NCBI RefSeq assembly: GCF_003113265.1
Contig: NZ_PUIV01000017.1
Coordinates: 1 to 64,000, forward strand
Direction of reading: 5' to 3'
Length of the DNA: 64,000 bases
Origin: Methylosinus sporium
Lineage (GTDB): Bacteria > Pseudomonadota > Alphaproteobacteria > Rhizobiales > Beijerinckiaceae
Below are positions 1 to 9,472 of this stretch, piece after piece. Under the pieces are notes generated by a model. That model did no database searches and was not told the origin of the DNA. It worked only from the letters and a program-made list of their open reading frames with translations. Every line of letters starts with the position of its first letter. The first letter of the stretch is position 1. The position numbers and the translations under genes are program-made.

Positions 1-106
1 AGGCCTACAAACCCCGCGATTGCGGCATTTGCGAGAAGCGCGGCGGTCGCCCCGCTTCGCCCGCCGCGCTTCTCGCAAATGCCGCAATCGCGGGGTTTGT
101 AGGCCT
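1..106. repeat. Long perfect inverted repeat (46-bp arms, 14-nt loop)
   Basis: Bases 1-46 are the exact reverse complement of 61-106, with a 14-nt spacer at 47-60. As RNA or a cruciform this gives a 46-bp stem. There is no T-tract on either side, so it is not a typical intrinsic terminator. The arm begins at the first base of the window, so the true repeat may extend further left. Confidence 0.95.
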
Positions 107-383
107 CGCGCGCGCGGCCGCTTGTGGACAAACGGCGCCGCCCACGCCGGGACGTGACGAATTTCGGCCGCTCCCTTATACTCCGCCTCGAGATTCCGAC
201 GGCGACGGCGAACGCGCCGGCGTCGAGCTTCGGCGGCGCCTCGTGTAAGGTCCGCTCGAGCGCCGCGCGCGACCCGAGGGATTCGACGTCGGAGCGATCG
301 ACATTCGCTCCGAGCGACAAGCGAGAGCCTTTCCGATCCGATCGGATCGGCTCTGAAGAAGACGAAACACGAGAGGCCTTGCA
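107..383. promoter_or_regulatory. Leader region of cvpA-purF with an 18-bp palindrome
   Basis: This non-coding stretch lies before cvpA. It contains a perfect 18-bp palindrome at 333-350 built from overlapping CCGATC/GATCGG units, about 33 bp before the cvpA start. It could be an operator or an RNA hairpin in the leader. I see no clear sigma70 hexamers and no credible gene here. Confidence 0.45.
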
Positions 384-1070
384 ATGCCGTCCTATCTCGA
401 TCTCGCCGTCACCATTGTGGTGCTGGTCTCGGGCCTGCTCGCGCTGCTGCGCGGCTTCACGCGCGAAGTGCTGGCCATTTTGTCCTGGGTGGCGGCCGCA
501 GCAGCGGCCTATTATTTGCATCCGCTCGTCGTGCCTTACGTCAAGCCCTATGTCCCGAAGGACAATATCGCCCTGCTCGCGGCGGCGGCGATCGTCTTCT
601 TCGCGACTCTGGTGGTGGTGTCGCTGTTCACCGTGAAGCTCTCGGACGTCATCCTCGACTCCAAGATCGGCGCGCTGGACCGCACTTTGGGCTTCCTCTT
701 CGGCGCGGCGCGCGGTCTGCTTCTCGCAGTCGTGGCCTTTGTGTTCTACGCTTGGCTGGTGCCGGACACGAGCCAGCCGGAGTGGATCAAGAACGCCCGC
801 ACCAAGCCGGTGCTGCAAGCCTCCGGCGACAAGCTGCGCGAATATCTGCCCGACGACATCGAGGGCCTCGTCGCGAAGATCAAGACCAAAAAGGCGGGCG
901 TCGGCGCGGATGAGCCGCCGGCCGAATCCGACAGCGACGCCGGCAAAGGCGACGCCGAGCCTGCGCCCGAAAAGCGCGGCGATCTTACAAATCGCCCGTC
1001 CGTCGCCACATATGGCGCGAACGAACAACAGAAACTCGACGCCCTCGTCTCGGGTCACAAGGCGCGCTGA
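384..1070 (+). CDS. cvpA: CvpA family membrane protein
   Basis: The 228-residue protein has four predicted membrane segments (about residues 5-22, 28-46, 60-83 and 102-125) and a charged, Ala/Pro-rich cytoplasmic tail from about 150. The N-terminal pattern, with RGFTREVL after the first helix and GALDRTLGFLFGAARG before the last, is typical of the CvpA/colicin V production family. In Proteobacteria cvpA usually sits next to purF, as it does here: purF starts about 40 bp downstream, so the two are probably co-transcribed. The molecular role of CvpA is not settled; envelope homeostasis is proposed. The alphaproteobacterial C-terminal tail is longer than in E. coli (162 residues). Confidence 0.9.
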   Translation: MPSYLDLAVTIVVLVSGLLALLRGFTREVLAILSWVAAAAAAYYLHPLVVPYVKPYVPKDNIALLAAAAIVFFATLVVVSLFTVKLSDVILDSKIGALDRTLGFLFGAARGLLLAVVAFVFYAWLVPDTSQPEWIKNARTKPVLQASGDKLREYLPDDIEGLVAKIKTKKAGVGADEPPAESDSDAGKGDAEPAPEKRGDLTNRPSVATYGANEQQKLDALVSGHKAR

Positions 1071-1111
1071 GCGCTCGGGACTCTTCGGCGCAAATGGTGG
1101 AGTGGCGAAAC

Positions 1112-2659
<1,548 letters not shown>

Positions 2660-2669
2660 GCGGAATGAA

Positions 2670-2709
2670 TTGACGCCTGTGTGGGCCGCGCTATGATATC
2701 ATTGATATC
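2670..2709 (+). promoter_or_regulatory. Sigma70-like promoter with overlapping palindromic operator of the fitAB-type pair
   Basis: TTGACG (2670-2675) and TATGAT (2692-2697) are separated by 16 bp. The -10 box overlaps GATATC-ATT-GATATC (2695-2709), a near-perfect dyad. The antitoxin ATG follows at 2725. This is the expected arrangement for autorepression by a ribbon-helix-helix antitoxin; the assignment is from sequence only. Confidence 0.7.
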
Positions 2710-2724
2710 GTCTGGACGTTCCGC

Positions 2725-2976
2725 ATGGCTCAGCTGCTCGTACGCAATCTCGCCGACGACGTGAAGCAAAAGCTTCGGCGCCGAGCGTCGGAGCATGGGC
2801 GCAGCATGGAGGAAGAGGCGCGCCGCATCATAGAGGCGGCAGTCGGCGGCCAAGGGGCCGAAGACTATGGATGGGCCTCTCGCCTCTCTGCTCAATTCTC
2901 CGAATTCGGCTTCTCCGATGACGAGGCGAGCGTTTTTGAGCTCCGCGAAGCGGCGCGGCCGGCCGAATTCGATTGA
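2725..2976 (+). CDS. FitA/VapB-type ribbon-helix-helix antitoxin
   Basis: The 83-residue protein has an N-terminal Arc-like strand (AQLLVRNLADDVKQKL) and two helices ending in EEEARRIIEAAV at about 28-41. This is the FitA/VapB antitoxin pattern. The C-terminal half (about 45-83) should wrap around the toxin and block its active site. It overlaps the downstream toxin gene by 4 bp (TTGA), so translation is coupled. It probably represses its own promoter through the dyad at 2695-2709. Confidence 0.88.
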   Translation: MAQLLVRNLADDVKQKLRRRASEHGRSMEEEARRIIEAAVGGQGAEDYGWASRLSAQFSEFGFSDDEASVFELREAARPAEFD

Positions 2977-3392
2977 TCCTGCTCGACACGAATGTCGTCT
3001 CGGAACTCGTGAAAGCGAGACCGCATCCATTGGTCCTGGCGTGGCTCGATCGCCATCCTTTCTCTTCGGTCTGGATATCAACTATTTCCGTGATGGAGCT
3101 GCGCTTTGGCTTGGAGCTTCTCGACCCGAGCCGCAGGAAGGCGGAACTCGCCGCTGCGCTCGCCCGGCTGACGGAATCGACATTCGGCGACCGCATAGCG
3201 CCTTTCGACTTGAAGGCCGCCGAGGCGGCCGGCCGGCTCGCGGCCGCACGCCGCCGCAATGGAACGACCGTCGACCACCGCGACACACAGATCGCCGGCA
3301 TTGCTCTCGCCCATCGCGCGCGGCTCGTCACACGCAATATCCGCGATTTCGCCGACCTCGACGTCGAAGTCACGAATCCTTGGAATGAATGA
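2973..3392 (+). CDS. FitB/VapC-type PIN-domain toxin ribonuclease
   Basis: This 139-residue PIN-domain protein has the acidic catalytic set in place: D5 (LLDTN), E42 (SVMELRFG), D101/D104 (TTVDHRDTQIAG) and D125 (RNIRDF). The fold and the ending VTNPW match FitB-like members, which cleave RNA with Mg2+. It starts with TTG at 2973, overlapping the antitoxin stop, a weak start that would keep the toxin below the antitoxin. All catalytic residues are present, so the toxin is probably active. The RNA target cannot be told from sequence. Confidence 0.9.
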   Translation: MILLDTNVVSELVKARPHPLVLAWLDRHPFSSVWISTISVMELRFGLELLDPSRRKAELAAALARLTESTFGDRIAPFDLKAAEAAGRLAAARRRNGTTVDHRDTQIAGIALAHRARLVTRNIRDFADLDVEVTNPWNE

Positions 3393-3419
3393 GACGCTGG
3401 CGTTTCGCGCGCGCAAGTC

Positions 3420-3445
3420 GCCTCTCCCGACATGTCGGGAGAGGC
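3420..3445. terminator. Perfect 26-bp palindrome between convergent genes
   Basis: GCCTCTCCCGACA is followed directly by its reverse complement, 27 bp after the toxin stop and 12 bp before the autotransporter stop on the other strand. The position suggests a bidirectional terminator, although no long T-tract follows. Related CTCCC/GGGAG hairpins occur at 55911 and 59975. Confidence 0.6.
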
Positions 3446-3457
3446 GCAGCCGATCAT

Positions 3458-6400
3458 TCACCAGCTGTATTTCAGCCCGCCCTTGCCGCCGTAGCTGCGA
3501 GTGACGTCAGAGAACTCGCCCTGGAAATCGACGAAGAGCGCCAGCCGATCCTCGAGATAGAGCTGCGCGCCGGCCTTGATCTGCGCGAGATTATAGGCTT
3601 CCCGCGGACCGAAGACGGAGAAGCTCGCTCCCGGCAACGCGACCAGCGTATTGGTCATGCGCCGCTGCGGGAAGAACTCATGCACCCAGGCGACGCTGCC
3701 CGTGGGCGTGACGCGCCAGCCATTGTCGAGGCGGAAGCTGTCGGAGAAGCGCAGGCCGAGGAAGGTCGGCAGCGAGGTCGTCGACTGGCCCCGATTCGTC
3801 AGCGCCAGCGGGCTCGCCGGATTGAGGCCCTTCTCGGTGAAGGCGTCGGATTCGTAGAAGGCGACCTCCGCCGCGGCGAAGGGCGTCAGCTTCACGCGGC
3901 CGATGTCGAAGCCATGGCCGATCTCGCCGCGCGTGCGATATTCGCGCGAGGAGAAATCCGCCGTGAGCTTGTCATAGGGCAGAAAGCCGAAGCCGCCGGC
4001 CGTGCGCGTCGTCGAATTCTGAAAGACGCTGAAAGTCTCGCTCAATTCGACATAAGAGCGGCCGAAGAGACGGCTCGTATAGACGCCGCCGTGGAAAGCG
4101 GTGATCTCGCCGCTGCTCTGCTGCGACGCGACCGAGAAATTCGACGAGCTGCCGCCGGCCGCGACGCCGACGAGCCAATCGGGATCGATCTGATAATCGA
4201 GACCGATGATTCCGCCATAGTAATTGGCCTTGGCGGAAGGCGAGCCGAGGCCGGCGTCGGACGAGGTGTCCACTGCGCCGCCGAAGAAGGAGCCCCAGGC
4301 GCGCCAAGTGCGGGTGAAGACCGGCGGGCTCTTCACGACGATCGGACCTTTGCGCGATTGGAGCTTCGCATAGTTGAGCGCGCCGGCGACGCTCTCGCGC
4401 GAGGTGATTCCGGTGACGTCGCTGGTCTCGCCCGAGCGCCAGAAGGCGGCCTGATCGGCGATCGCCGAGCTCGCCAGCGCGCTGACATGGATCGCCGTCG
4501 ATTGCGCGCCCGCGAGGCCGGCGCCGCTCAGCGTGTCGAACACCGATTGCGCGCCCTGCGCGCTCTGCAGATAGAGCGTGTTGAAGAGGCTCGCGCCGGC
4601 CGCGCCATAGGGGCCCTTGCTCGCCGCCGTCAGCGCATTGGCCACAGCGAACTGATTGGCGCTCGCCGCCACTGCGCCGAAGGCGAGATCATTGCGGTTC
4701 AAGCTCAGATAGACATTATTCGCGTCATAGCCGAGCCGCGGCGTCAGAAAGGCGAGATTGGTTCCGACGCTGGAGAAGGCGCCGCTCAGCCCGCCCTGCG
4801 CGTTCAGGATCGTGTAGGACGTGCTCGGCAGATAGAGGCCGGAGCCGGCGAGAACATTCACCGAGCCGTTGAGCGAAGCCGTCCCCGTGACATTGGTCCG
4901 ATCCGCGAGCAAGGGCGTCGCGCGCACCGAATAGATCGCGCCCGACTGGAAGGCGAGCGCGCCCTTCACTGTCAGCGTTCCGATGGCGTCGACGGCGCCC
5001 GGCGCGAGCGTTCCGCCCGAGTTCACCGTCACATTGCTGACCGTTCCGGCGCCGGCGAGCGCGCCGCCCGCATTCACCGTGCTCGCCGAGACGATCGAGC
5101 CGGCGATCTCCAGCGTGCCGCCATTGACGATGGTCGGGCCGGTGTAAGTGTCGGTTCCGGTGAGCGTTAGATGGCCGGTTCCGTTGAGCGTGAGGCCGCC
5201 CACACCGGAAATGTCGTTGTTCCACGAATCCTTGGCGTTGAAGCCGCCCCGCGAGGCGTCCATCGTGATGGAGACTTGCGAGCCGAAGGAGCCATAGCCA
5301 TCCGCCGCGGCGAAGAGATTGAGCCGCGCATAGCCCGAGCCGTCGTCGAGCGGCTGGCCGGAGGGGAGCTCCGTCGTGGCCAGCACGTCGCGCAGCTGCG
5401 CCGTGGTGAGATAGGGAAAGCGGCTGGCGATCAGCACTTCCGCGCCGACGGGAACCACGGGCGCGAGATTGGTGGCGCCGACCGGCGAGAGGCCGTAGGT
5501 CAGCCAATAGGTGTAATTGGCCTTGTCGGTCGAGATGCTGCTGAAGCGATCGGTCGCCGAGGTCGCGGCGCAGGCGGCGACGCCGCCGGAGCATGTGTTC
5601 AGCAGCGCGCGAAGATCGCTCTGCGCAGCGGCAAAGAGCGCCGGGAAATCGCTGGTCGTGGTGATGGTTCCGCCGAGTAGGCCCGGCACGGTCCGATTGG
5701 CGTAATCGGGATTGCCGTTCAATATCTGCACCAGATCGTAATAAGTCTGGATGCGCGCGCCGATGACATCGAGCGGATAATGCGCGCCGAGCACGATGCG
5801 GCTGTTGCCGAATTCGGCGCCGCGCGTGATGAGCTGCTGATAGCGCTCGGGCACCATGATCGCGAGCAGCAGGCTCGAGGTGAAGCCATAGGTGGAATGG
5901 CCGCTCGGGAAGGAGGCGTTGCTCTTCAGCGTCGGAATGATCGCCGTGGCGGAATTGGTCGAGACGCCGAAATAGTCATTGGCGACGAAGGTCTGAATCT
6001 GCGTCGGCGCGACCTGCGCCGGACGGCTGTCGCCTACCGTATTGGCGTTGGCGGGCAGCGGATTATAGGCCTTGTCATAGACATTGAACTGGCCGCCCGC
6101 CGGCAGCGAGACGCCGACCGCCTGATGCGCCGGATTTCCGTCCGTGCTGCCATTGGCGAAATAATTCTTGGTGAAGGCGGAGTCGCCGGCCGTGATCAGC
6201 GTGTTGATCTGGGTGAAGAGGCTGGAGAAATTCGCCGAGAGGGTGGTCGCCGTGTAATTCGCCGCGACGGAATTCTTCGTCGCGAAGGTCGCGAAGAGAT
6301 TGGAGCCGAGCCCGTCCGCCACCGACATGCCATTCTGCATGGAGCCGACGAGCGAGGCGATCGTATTGTCGGAAATTGCCTGCGCGCGCACCGCCGCAGA

Positions 6401-6598
6401 GGAGTTATTGTTGATGTCGATCGCCGTGGCGAGATTTTGATCGAGCACAGTGACGCCCGCCGGCGTATTGCCGAGAAGGCTGAAGCCGGAGAGCAGATTG
6501 GCGTTGGCGATATTGGTCGCCGATTGCGCCATGGCGGCCTGAGGCGCAATGCCGAAAGCGCCGGCGAAAGCCGCCGAGGCCAAGAGACGTCTTTTCAT
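3458..6598 (-). CDS. Autotransporter with PAP2/class A acid phosphatase-like passenger
   Basis: The protein is about 1046 residues long. The signal peptide is residues 1-24, with AMA before Q25. The passenger begins with a PAP2-type phosphatase domain holding FPSGHSTYG (about 228) and SRIVLGAHYPLD (about 266), the two C-terminal signature blocks SR-x5-H-x3-D and PSGH. The first block ends in DSRP but lacks the usual K at the expected distance. A PATR-type repeat follows at about 480 (TLTGTDTYTGPTIVNGGTLE), then a beta-helical stretch. The last ~280 residues are an autotransporter beta-barrel ending in KYSW. The ATG at 6598 is chosen because GAGGAGAG lies 8 nt upstream; an ATG 18 bp earlier lacks one. 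Likely role: surface or secreted phosphatase. Confidence 0.88.
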   Translation of the reverse strand: MKRRLLASAAFAGAFGIAPQAAMAQSATNIANANLLSGFSLLGNTPAGVTVLDQNLATAIDINNNSSAAVRAQAISDNTIASLVGSMQNGMSVADGLGSNLFATFATKNSVAANYTATTLSANFSSLFTQINTLITAGDSAFTKNYFANGSTDGNPAHQAVGVSLPAGGQFNVYDKAYNPLPANANTVGDSRPAQVAPTQIQTFVANDYFGVSTNSATAIIPTLKSNASFPSGHSTYGFTSSLLLAIMVPERYQQLITRGAEFGNSRIVLGAHYPLDVIGARIQTYYDLVQILNGNPDYANRTVPGLLGGTITTTSDFPALFAAAQSDLRALLNTCSGGVAACAATSATDRFSSISTDKANYTYWLTYGLSPVGATNLAPVVPVGAEVLIASRFPYLTTAQLRDVLATTELPSGQPLDDGSGYARLNLFAAADGYGSFGSQVSITMDASRGGFNAKDSWNNDISGVGGLTLNGTGHLTLTGTDTYTGPTIVNGGTLEIAGSIVSASTVNAGGALAGAGTVSNVTVNSGGTLAPGAVDAIGTLTVKGALAFQSGAIYSVRATPLLADRTNVTGTASLNGSVNVLAGSGLYLPSTSYTILNAQGGLSGAFSSVGTNLAFLTPRLGYDANNVYLSLNRNDLAFGAVAASANQFAVANALTAASKGPYGAAGASLFNTLYLQSAQGAQSVFDTLSGAGLAGAQSTAIHVSALASSAIADQAAFWRSGETSDVTGITSRESVAGALNYAKLQSRKGPIVVKSPPVFTRTWRAWGSFFGGAVDTSSDAGLGSPSAKANYYGGIIGLDYQIDPDWLVGVAAGGSSSNFSVASQQSSGEITAFHGGVYTSRLFGRSYVELSETFSVFQNSTTRTAGGFGFLPYDKLTADFSSREYRTRGEIGHGFDIGRVKLTPFAAAEVAFYESDAFTEKGLNPASPLALTNRGQSTTSLPTFLGLRFSDSFRLDNGWRVTPTGSVAWVHEFFPQRRMTNTLVALPGASFSVFGPREAYNLAQIKAGAQLYLEDRLALFVDFQGEFSDVTRSYGGKGGLKYSW

Positions 6599-6736
6599 TT
6601 TTGTGGCTCTCCTCATGAGCTTAGCTCGAACTTTGCTGTTCCTTTGCCCCTATTGCTCCTTCGTGTATGCCTGATGACATCGCGGCCGGGACGGCGCGGC
6701 CCCGCTCTTGCTTTGCACGCGCTCGAAAGGGCTCTC

Positions 6737-7360
6737 ATGACGCCGGAAGCAGACGACAAGCGCCTCTACGCCCCCGCCGCCGCGCGCAATCGCGGGCCGA
6801 TCCTCGACGTGCTGCGCGAGGAGTTGCCGGCGGAAGGGCTCGTGCTGGAGATCGCCAGCGGCACGGGCGAGCATTCCGCGCATTTCGCGACCAATCTGCC
6901 GGGGCTCGTCTTTCAGCCCACAGACCGCGACGAAAGAGCGCGGGAGAGCGTCGCCGCCTGGGTCGCGGCGATGGGGCTTCCCAATCTCCGCACGCCGCTC
7001 GCGCTGGATGCGACGCAGCAGCCTTGGCCGGTCACGCAGGCGGATGCGATCGTCTGCATCAACATGATCCATATCTCGCCTTGGGAGTCGACGGAGAGCC
7101 TCTTCGCCACGGCGGCGGCGATGCTGCCGGAGGGCGCGCCAGTCTGCCTCTACGGCCCCTATAAGCGCGGCGGCGCCCATACCGCGCCCAGCAATGAGGA
7201 GTTCGACGCCAGCCTGCGCGCGAACAATCCCGCCTGGGGCGTGCGCGACCTAGAGACGGTGATCGCCTGCGCGCAGAAAAACGGGTTTACCGAGCCGCGC
7301 ATCGTGGAGATGCCGGCCAATAATCTGACCCTCGTGTTTCGCCTGCTTCGTGCTAGATAG
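6737..7360 (+). CDS. DUF938 SAM-dependent methyltransferase-like protein
   Basis: The 207-residue protein has a Rossmann-type SAM motif I (VLEIASGTGEHS, about residues 36-47). It also has the DUF938 hallmarks: N-terminal RLYAPAAARNRGPIL, central INMIHISPWE and YGPYKRGG. The family is widespread in Proteobacteria, but no substrate is established. ATG 6737 has GAAAGG 6 nt upstream; an in-frame ATG at 6674 would add 21 residues with no conserved content. It is divergent from the autotransporter, with a shared region of about 140 bp. The Uma2-like gene follows after 6 bp. Confidence 0.85.
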   Translation: MTPEADDKRLYAPAAARNRGPILDVLREELPAEGLVLEIASGTGEHSAHFATNLPGLVFQPTDRDERARESVAAWVAAMGLPNLRTPLALDATQQPWPVTQADAIVCINMIHISPWESTESLFATAAAMLPEGAPVCLYGPYKRGGAHTAPSNEEFDASLRANNPAWGVRDLETVIACAQKNGFTEPRIVEMPANNLTLVFRLLRAR

Positions 7361-7366
7361 GCGCTC

Positions 7367-7918
7367 ATGACAGCGCCCGCCCGCGAGCCGATGACGATAG
7401 CGGACTTCCTCGCCTGGTCGGAACGGCATGAGGAAGGCCATTATGAGCTCGTCGATGGCGAGATCGTCCCCATGCCGCGCGAGCCGTCCGAGCATGTGGC
7501 GGCCAAGGGCAAGATCTGGCGCGCCGTCGCCGAGGCTCTGGCCCGCGTCGGCGCGCCTTGCGAGGCCTATGTCGGCGGCCTGGGCGTCGCAGTGGATGCG
7601 CAAAATGTCTATGAGCCCGACATTCTGGTGAATTGCGGCGCTCCGATCGCGACGGAAGACATGCTGGCCCCCGCCCCTATCGTCGTCGTCACGGTTCTCG
7701 GCCCCTCCTCCGATACGAACGACGAGAGCGTGAAGCGTGAGGGCTATTTCCGTGTGGCGAGCCTCGCCCATTATCTCATCGTCGATCTCGCCCGCCGCGC
7801 CGTGACGCATTGCCGCCGTGACGACGGGGCGGCCTTGCGAGAAGAGACCGTGACCGAAGGGTCGATCCGGCTCGATCCGCCGGGCCTCGACCTCGCGCTG
7901 AAGGATATTTTCGCATGA
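7367..7918 (+). CDS. Uma2 family (DUF820) protein, putative restriction endonuclease-like fold
   Basis: This 183-residue protein has the Uma2 layout: N-terminal MTIADFLAW..HYELVDGEI, YEPDILV near 82, and AHYLIVDL near 130. Uma2 proteins carry a PD-(D/E)xK nuclease-like fold and are common in Cyanobacteria. Where members usually read VEVLSPS, this one reads VTVLGPS, so the expected catalytic Glu is Thr and the protein may be inactive. Its stop overlaps the start of the following SDR by 4 bp (ATGA). Function unknown. Confidence 0.8.
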   Translation: MTAPAREPMTIADFLAWSERHEEGHYELVDGEIVPMPREPSEHVAAKGKIWRAVAEALARVGAPCEAYVGGLGVAVDAQNVYEPDILVNCGAPIATEDMLAPAPIVVVTVLGPSSDTNDESVKREGYFRVASLAHYLIVDLARRAVTHCRRDDGAALREETVTEGSIRLDPPGLDLALKDIFA

Positions 7919-8643
7919 CTCTGGAAGGCCGCGTCGCCCTCGTCACCGGCGCCTCGCGCGGCATAGGCCGCGCGCTCGCCGTCGCTCTCGCGCGCGAGGG
8001 CGCGCATGTCGTCGCGCTGGCGCGCGGGCAAGGCGCGCTCGAATTCCTCTATGACGAGATCGTCGGCTTCGGCGGTCAGGCGACCATCGTCCCGCTCGAC
8101 GTCACCGAGTTCGACAATCTCGACCGGCTCGGCGCCTGTATTCACGAGCGCTGGAAGAAGCTCGACATGCTCGTCGGCAACGCCGGCCTGCTCGGCCCGG
8201 TGACGCCGCTGCCGCATGTCGATCCGCCGCAATGGAGCCGTCTCTTCGACGTGAATGTCACCGCCAATTGGCGCCTCATTCGCGCGATGGACGTTCTCTT
8301 GCGCGCATCCGACGCCGGACGCGCGGTGTTCGTCACCTCCGGCGCGGCGCATCGCATCAAGCCCTATTGGGGGCCTTACGCCGTCACCAAAGCGGCGCTG
8401 AACGCGCTCGGCCGCACTTACGCCGCCGAGACGCAGAACACCTCACAAGTGAAGGTGATGCTGGCCAATCCCGGCCCGCTGCGCACGCAGATGCGCGCCG
8501 CCGCAATGCCGGGCGAAGATCCGATGACGCTGCGCACGCCGGAAGATCTGGCGCCCAAGCTCGTCGCTCTGTGCCGCCCGGATTGGAGCGAGACCGGCAA
8601 GCTCTACGACTTTCCGACCGACAGCATCATCGATTTCGCGTGA
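7915..8643 (+). CDS. SDR family NAD(P)-dependent oxidoreductase
   Basis: A classical short-chain dehydrogenase of 242 residues: cofactor motif TGASRGIG (11-18), NAG near 86, and catalytic S142, Y155 and K159 (YAVTK) with the standard Ser-Tyr spacing. The substrate is not identifiable. It resembles YciK-type SDRs in size and in the loop after the active site (NPGPLRTQMR). Translation is coupled to the Uma2-like gene. It faces the DUF992 gene convergently, with only 36 bp between their stops. Confidence 0.88.
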   Translation: MTLEGRVALVTGASRGIGRALAVALAREGAHVVALARGQGALEFLYDEIVGFGGQATIVPLDVTEFDNLDRLGACIHERWKKLDMLVGNAGLLGPVTPLPHVDPPQWSRLFDVNVTANWRLIRAMDVLLRASDAGRAVFVTSGAAHRIKPYWGPYAVTKAALNALGRTYAAETQNTSQVKVMLANPGPLRTQMRAAAMPGEDPMTLRTPEDLAPKLVALCRPDWSETGKLYDFPTDSIIDFA

Positions 8644-8679
8644 GCGCCCGAAAGGCGCCCACGCCGCTCCGCCTCACCC

Positions 8680-9258
8680 TCAGCGGTGATGATGATGATG
8701 ATGATGATGGTGGTGTCGGTGGCAGAAACGGCCGTGATGGCGGCCGTGGCGACCGACCGGCTCCGGCACGTAGCGCAGGCTGAGATGGCCGACGCCGGCC
8801 GAGAGAATGAGACCCGTATTCGCCTCGACCGAAATCGGCTGCAGCGTCACAGTGTCATTGGAGCCGCCGACGAGCACCGAGCCGCCGCCGCCGACGCCGA
8901 GCGCGAAAGAGCCATGCGCGCCGACATAATCGCCGGCGAGAGCGCCCGGACCCGTGGCGCCGCTCGCCGCCACAACGCCCCAAGCGAGCTCGCCCGGGCC
9001 GCCGACGCCGATCACCGCGCCGACATTGGTGACGCTGCCGACATAATGGACCGGCGGCGCGCCGCTCTCATCCTCGAAAAGACAATCGACCGTGCGCTCC
9101 TCGACGACGATGGCGACCGTGTCGCCGGAGAGCTTGCACTCCAGCACGCCGGCGCGGCCATGCGCCGAGGCGGAGACCGGCGCGAGCGTCGCCAGCAGAG
9201 CCGCGACGCCGACCGGCGCGGCCGCCAAACGAAACAGAGACTCGAGATAAGCCGTCAT
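8680..9258 (-). CDS. DUF992 secreted protein with native poly-His tail
   Basis: The 192-residue protein has a signal peptide (cleavage after about residue 33, SASAHG). A DUF992 domain follows: VLECKLSG, the Cys pair C41/C59 region, GALAGDYVGA, VLVGGSNDTVTLQPISV and TGLILSAGVGHLSLR. DUF992 proteins are small periplasmic proteins of unknown function in Alphaproteobacteria. The unusual part is the C-terminus, which is His/Arg-rich and ends in a run of ten His before a final Arg. This is encoded by a (GAT)7-type trinucleotide run on the plus strand (from 8688) and suggests metal binding. The start has an excellent GGAGGTGA Shine-Dalgarno. Confidence 0.85.
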   Translation of the reverse strand: MTAYLESLFRLAAAPVGVAALLATLAPVSASAHGRAGVLECKLSGDTVAIVVEERTVDCLFEDESGAPPVHYVGSVTNVGAVIGVGGPGELAWGVVAASGATGPGALAGDYVGAHGSFALGVGGGGSVLVGGSNDTVTLQPISVEANTGLILSAGVGHLSLRYVPEPVGRHGRHHGRFCHRHHHHHHHHHHR

Positions 9259-9339
9259 AGTCACCTCCCCTTTGTCGCCGCGCCCCCCGCCCTCTGCGGC
9301 AAAACATGCGCGGCGCTTTCGAAAGCCCGTCTTGTGCTT

Positions 9340-9422
9340 CACCGTCACATAAGGACAGAGAAGGCCCTCTGAAAGTGCGTCCCCGCACAGGGCCGCGCTC
9401 GCCCTTGCAGCGCGGGCTTTTT
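9340..9422 (+). ncRNA. Candidate structured leader or small RNA with terminator
   Basis: GGCCCT (9363-9368) pairs with AGGGCC (9389-9394) around an inner GTGCG/CGCAC stem. A second hairpin, CCGCGCT (9393-9399) with AGCGCGG (9409-9415), ends in five T (9418-9422). The two stems share two bases. This lies upstream of the EcsC-family gene and divergent from DUF992, so the terminator cannot serve an upstream plus-strand gene nearby. It may be an attenuator or a small RNA. No known RNA family was recognised. Confidence 0.35.
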
Positions 9423-9472
9423 CATCCGATCTTAGCGGCCGGGGCGGGAGCGATCGGAGAGGAAAAACAAGC

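Noticed and set aside
1-106. The long palindrome as a simple intrinsic terminator
   Set aside because: The stem is far longer than normal terminators and no T-tract follows on either strand.
5780-6736. Upstream extension of the DUF938 frame
   Set aside because: It is antisense to the autotransporter and lacks the methyltransferase family pattern; a good start with Shine-Dalgarno lies at 6737.
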